Shown here: piece by piece, positions 5,620 to 6,824 of the stretch
Layout of the letters: the number at the start of each line of letters is the position of its first letter
How positions within the stretch are numbered: the stretch's first letter is position 1
NCBI GenBank assembly: GCA_020024595.1
Contig: JAHHTO010000128.1
Span: 1-6,824, forward strand
DNA from: Schaedlerella sp.
Lineage (GTDB): Bacteria > Bacillota > Clostridia > Lachnospirales > Lachnospiraceae
Direction: 5' to 3'
DNA length: 6,824 nt
Notes under the pieces: generated by a model
Database searches by the model: none
What the model saw: only the letters and a program-made list of their open reading frames with translations
What the model was told of the DNA's origin: nothing
Program-made: the position numbers and the translations under genes

Positions 5620-6824
5620 ATGAGAAAAAAGGGAGAGAAACGGAAAGTAAAGTATTATCAGGAAGAGCAGTACGGAGAAGATTACTGGCTGGACGATGAG
5701 GAAGACGACGGGATTGTGACAGATGAGCAATCGGAAGCGTTTGAGGATGATGAGACTGATCTTGTAGAAGAAGTGGATTATGGGGAATCCAACACAGAAG
5801 AAGCTTTTCTGAATAAGAAAAAGATGAACTGGAAGAAATTTGTTATCATTAGTGGAAGTGTAATTGGTTCTCTCGCAATTATTTATATTGGCATTGCTAT
5901 CTTTTTTATGAGTCATTTTTATTTTAATACAGAAATTAATGGGCATCAGTTTTCGGCAAAAACGCCAGAAGCCGTGGAAGCTTTTATGAAAGAAGAGGTC
6001 CAGGGCTACTCTTTGGTTATTCAGGAAAAAGATCATAAAACAGATACCATTTCAGGAGCAGATATTTCTCTGGAATACGAGGAAAATGAAGATATTAAAA
6101 ATGCATTAAAGAAGCAGAACGCTTTTTTGTGGCCAAGTGCTTTTTTTGTTGAAAACTCTACACAAGTGACGATTGATGTATCTTATAACAAAGATGCTCT
6201 GAATGAAAAGATTCAAAATCTGCAGTCTGTGAAAATGGAGCAGACCCCGGCTTCTAATGCATATCCAAAGTATGATGGTAACAAGTTTGTTGTAGAGCCG
6301 GAGACGTTGGGAACAGCTGTTAAGATGGAGACACTGCAGGAGAAAATTCACGAATATATTTCTGGATTTCGACCACAGCTTGATATGGAAGCGGAAGGAT
6401 GCTATGAACTTCCCAAATATACAGCGGATTCTAAAGAGGTACAAGATGCATGTGATTCGATGAACCATTATTTGAAAGCAAGCATTACCTATACGATGGA
6501 TGAAAATGTAGTAGTGGATAAAGACTTGATCTCTACCTGGCTGACTGTAGATGAAAATATGAACGTCATATTTAATGAGAATGGGGTCAGGGAATGGCTG
6601 GCAGCATTTGGTGATAAGTACGATACGATGGGTGGTACAAGAACGATCACTACGCCATGGGGAAAGACCACCCAAGTGAGTGGTGGAGATTATGGCTGGT
6701 CTATCGACGAAGATACGGAATTTGCAGCCTTGATCAATAGCATAAAGAACGCGGAAGTAGTTACAAAAGAACCTGCATATTATGGAGGGGGAACTGCCGC
6801 ATCTCATGGTCCACAGGACTGGGG
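5620..6824 (+). CDS. Membrane-anchored L,D-transpeptidase-like protein with PG_binding_4 domains (3' partial)
   Basis: The frame begins at ATG 5620, 9 nt after AAGGGAG, and stays open for 401 codons to the window end, so the C-terminus is missing. Residues 2-11 are strongly basic. Residues 15-61 hold 24 Asp/Glu and no Lys/Arg. A basic patch (66-73) then leads into one membrane helix (about 74-97), giving an inside-N topology with the rest outside the cell. The outer part begins with NTEINGHQFSAKTPEAVEAF (103-122) and contains two regions, about 125-250 and 260-380, resembling the PG_binding_4 domains that precede a YkuD catalytic domain in clostridial L,D-transpeptidases. Examples are PETLG (227-231), ITYTMDENVVVDKDLISTWL (289-308) and GGDYGWSIDEDTEF (355-368). 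The closing YYGGGTAASHGPQDWG fits the linker before YkuD. By inference it makes 3-3 peptidoglycan cross-links or attaches proteins. The catalytic Cys/His lie beyond the window, so activity cannot be confirmed; a non-catalytic or VanW-type wall protein is the alternative. Confidence 0.82.
   Translation, partial: MRKKGEKRKVKYYQEEQYGEDYWLDDEEDDGIVTDEQSEAFEDDETDLVEEVDYGESNTEEAFLNKKKMNWKKFVIISGSVIGSLAIIYIGIAIFFMSHFYFNTEINGHQFSAKTPEAVEAFMKEEVQGYSLVIQEKDHKTDTISGADISLEYEENEDIKNALKKQNAFLWPSAFFVENSTQVTIDVSYNKDALNEKIQNLQSVKMEQTPASNAYPKYDGNKFVVEPETLGTAVKMETLQEKIHEYISGFRPQLDMEAEGCYELPKYTADSKEVQDACDSMNHYLKASITYTMDENVVVDKDLISTWLTVDENMNVIFNENGVREWLAAFGDKYDTMGGTRTITTPWGKTTQVSGGDYGWSIDEDTEFAALINSIKNAEVVTKEPAYYGGGTAASHGPQDW

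Noticed and set aside
5560..6807. Minus-strand open frames across the right end of the window
   Set aside because: They lie opposite the transpeptidase frame, are broken by stops, and give Phe/Ile/Cys/His-rich products typical of antisense reading.
1..6824. A new defence, mobile or biosynthetic system
   Set aside because: Every long gene fits a known housekeeping family. There are no transposase, integrase, nuclease or toxin motifs, no CRISPR-like repeats, and no obvious change in base composition.

Overview
The window looks like ordinary core-genome sequence from an AT-rich, low-GC Gram-positive anaerobe, most likely a Clostridia/Lachnospiraceae-type gut Firmicute. This rests on strong AGGAGG-type ribosome binding sites, a lipoprotein substrate-binding component, an XRE-cupin regulator directly ahead of potABCD, and a membrane-anchored L,D-transpeptidase of the clostridial type. 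The assignment comes from family resemblance; no database search was possible.

Positions 1-4189 (+ strand) are a tightly packed polyamine-uptake operon. It starts with the 3' part of an XRE-cupin transcriptional regulator whose DNA-binding N-terminus lies outside the window. An 11-nt gap leads to potA (ATPase), then potB and potC (permeases) and potD (lipoprotein binding protein). The last three junctions overlap by 8, 7 and 4 nt, so translation is probably coupled. PotD captures spermidine or putrescine outside the membrane, PotB and PotC form the channel, PotA powers it, and the regulator presumably senses polyamines and controls the operon.

Positions 4190-4319 are a convergent intergenic region with one long hairpin (18 perfect base pairs at its base). 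Its best U-rich tail lies on the minus strand, so it chiefly serves aroC, although it may also end the pot transcript.

Positions 4320-5420 (- strand) carry aroC, a complete chorismate synthase, standing alone rather than in an aromatic-amino-acid operon.

Positions 5421-5619 are a 199-nt divergent promoter region. I see a sigma-A-like promoter for each flanking gene, a 16-bp dyad, a tandem 12-bp repeat and a 12-bp direct repeat found once near each gene.

Positions 5620-6824 (+ strand) are a long open frame that runs off the window end. It encodes the N-terminal part of a single-pass membrane protein with a very acidic cytoplasmic tail and PG_binding_4-like extracellular domains. It is most likely an L,D-transpeptidase whose YkuD catalytic domain lies beyond the window.

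I found no mobile element, CRISPR array, RNA gene or evidently new multi-gene system. The points most worth a second look are the ligand-pocket substitutions in PotD, the repeat architecture of the aroC/transpeptidase promoter region, and the charge-block tail of the transpeptidase.
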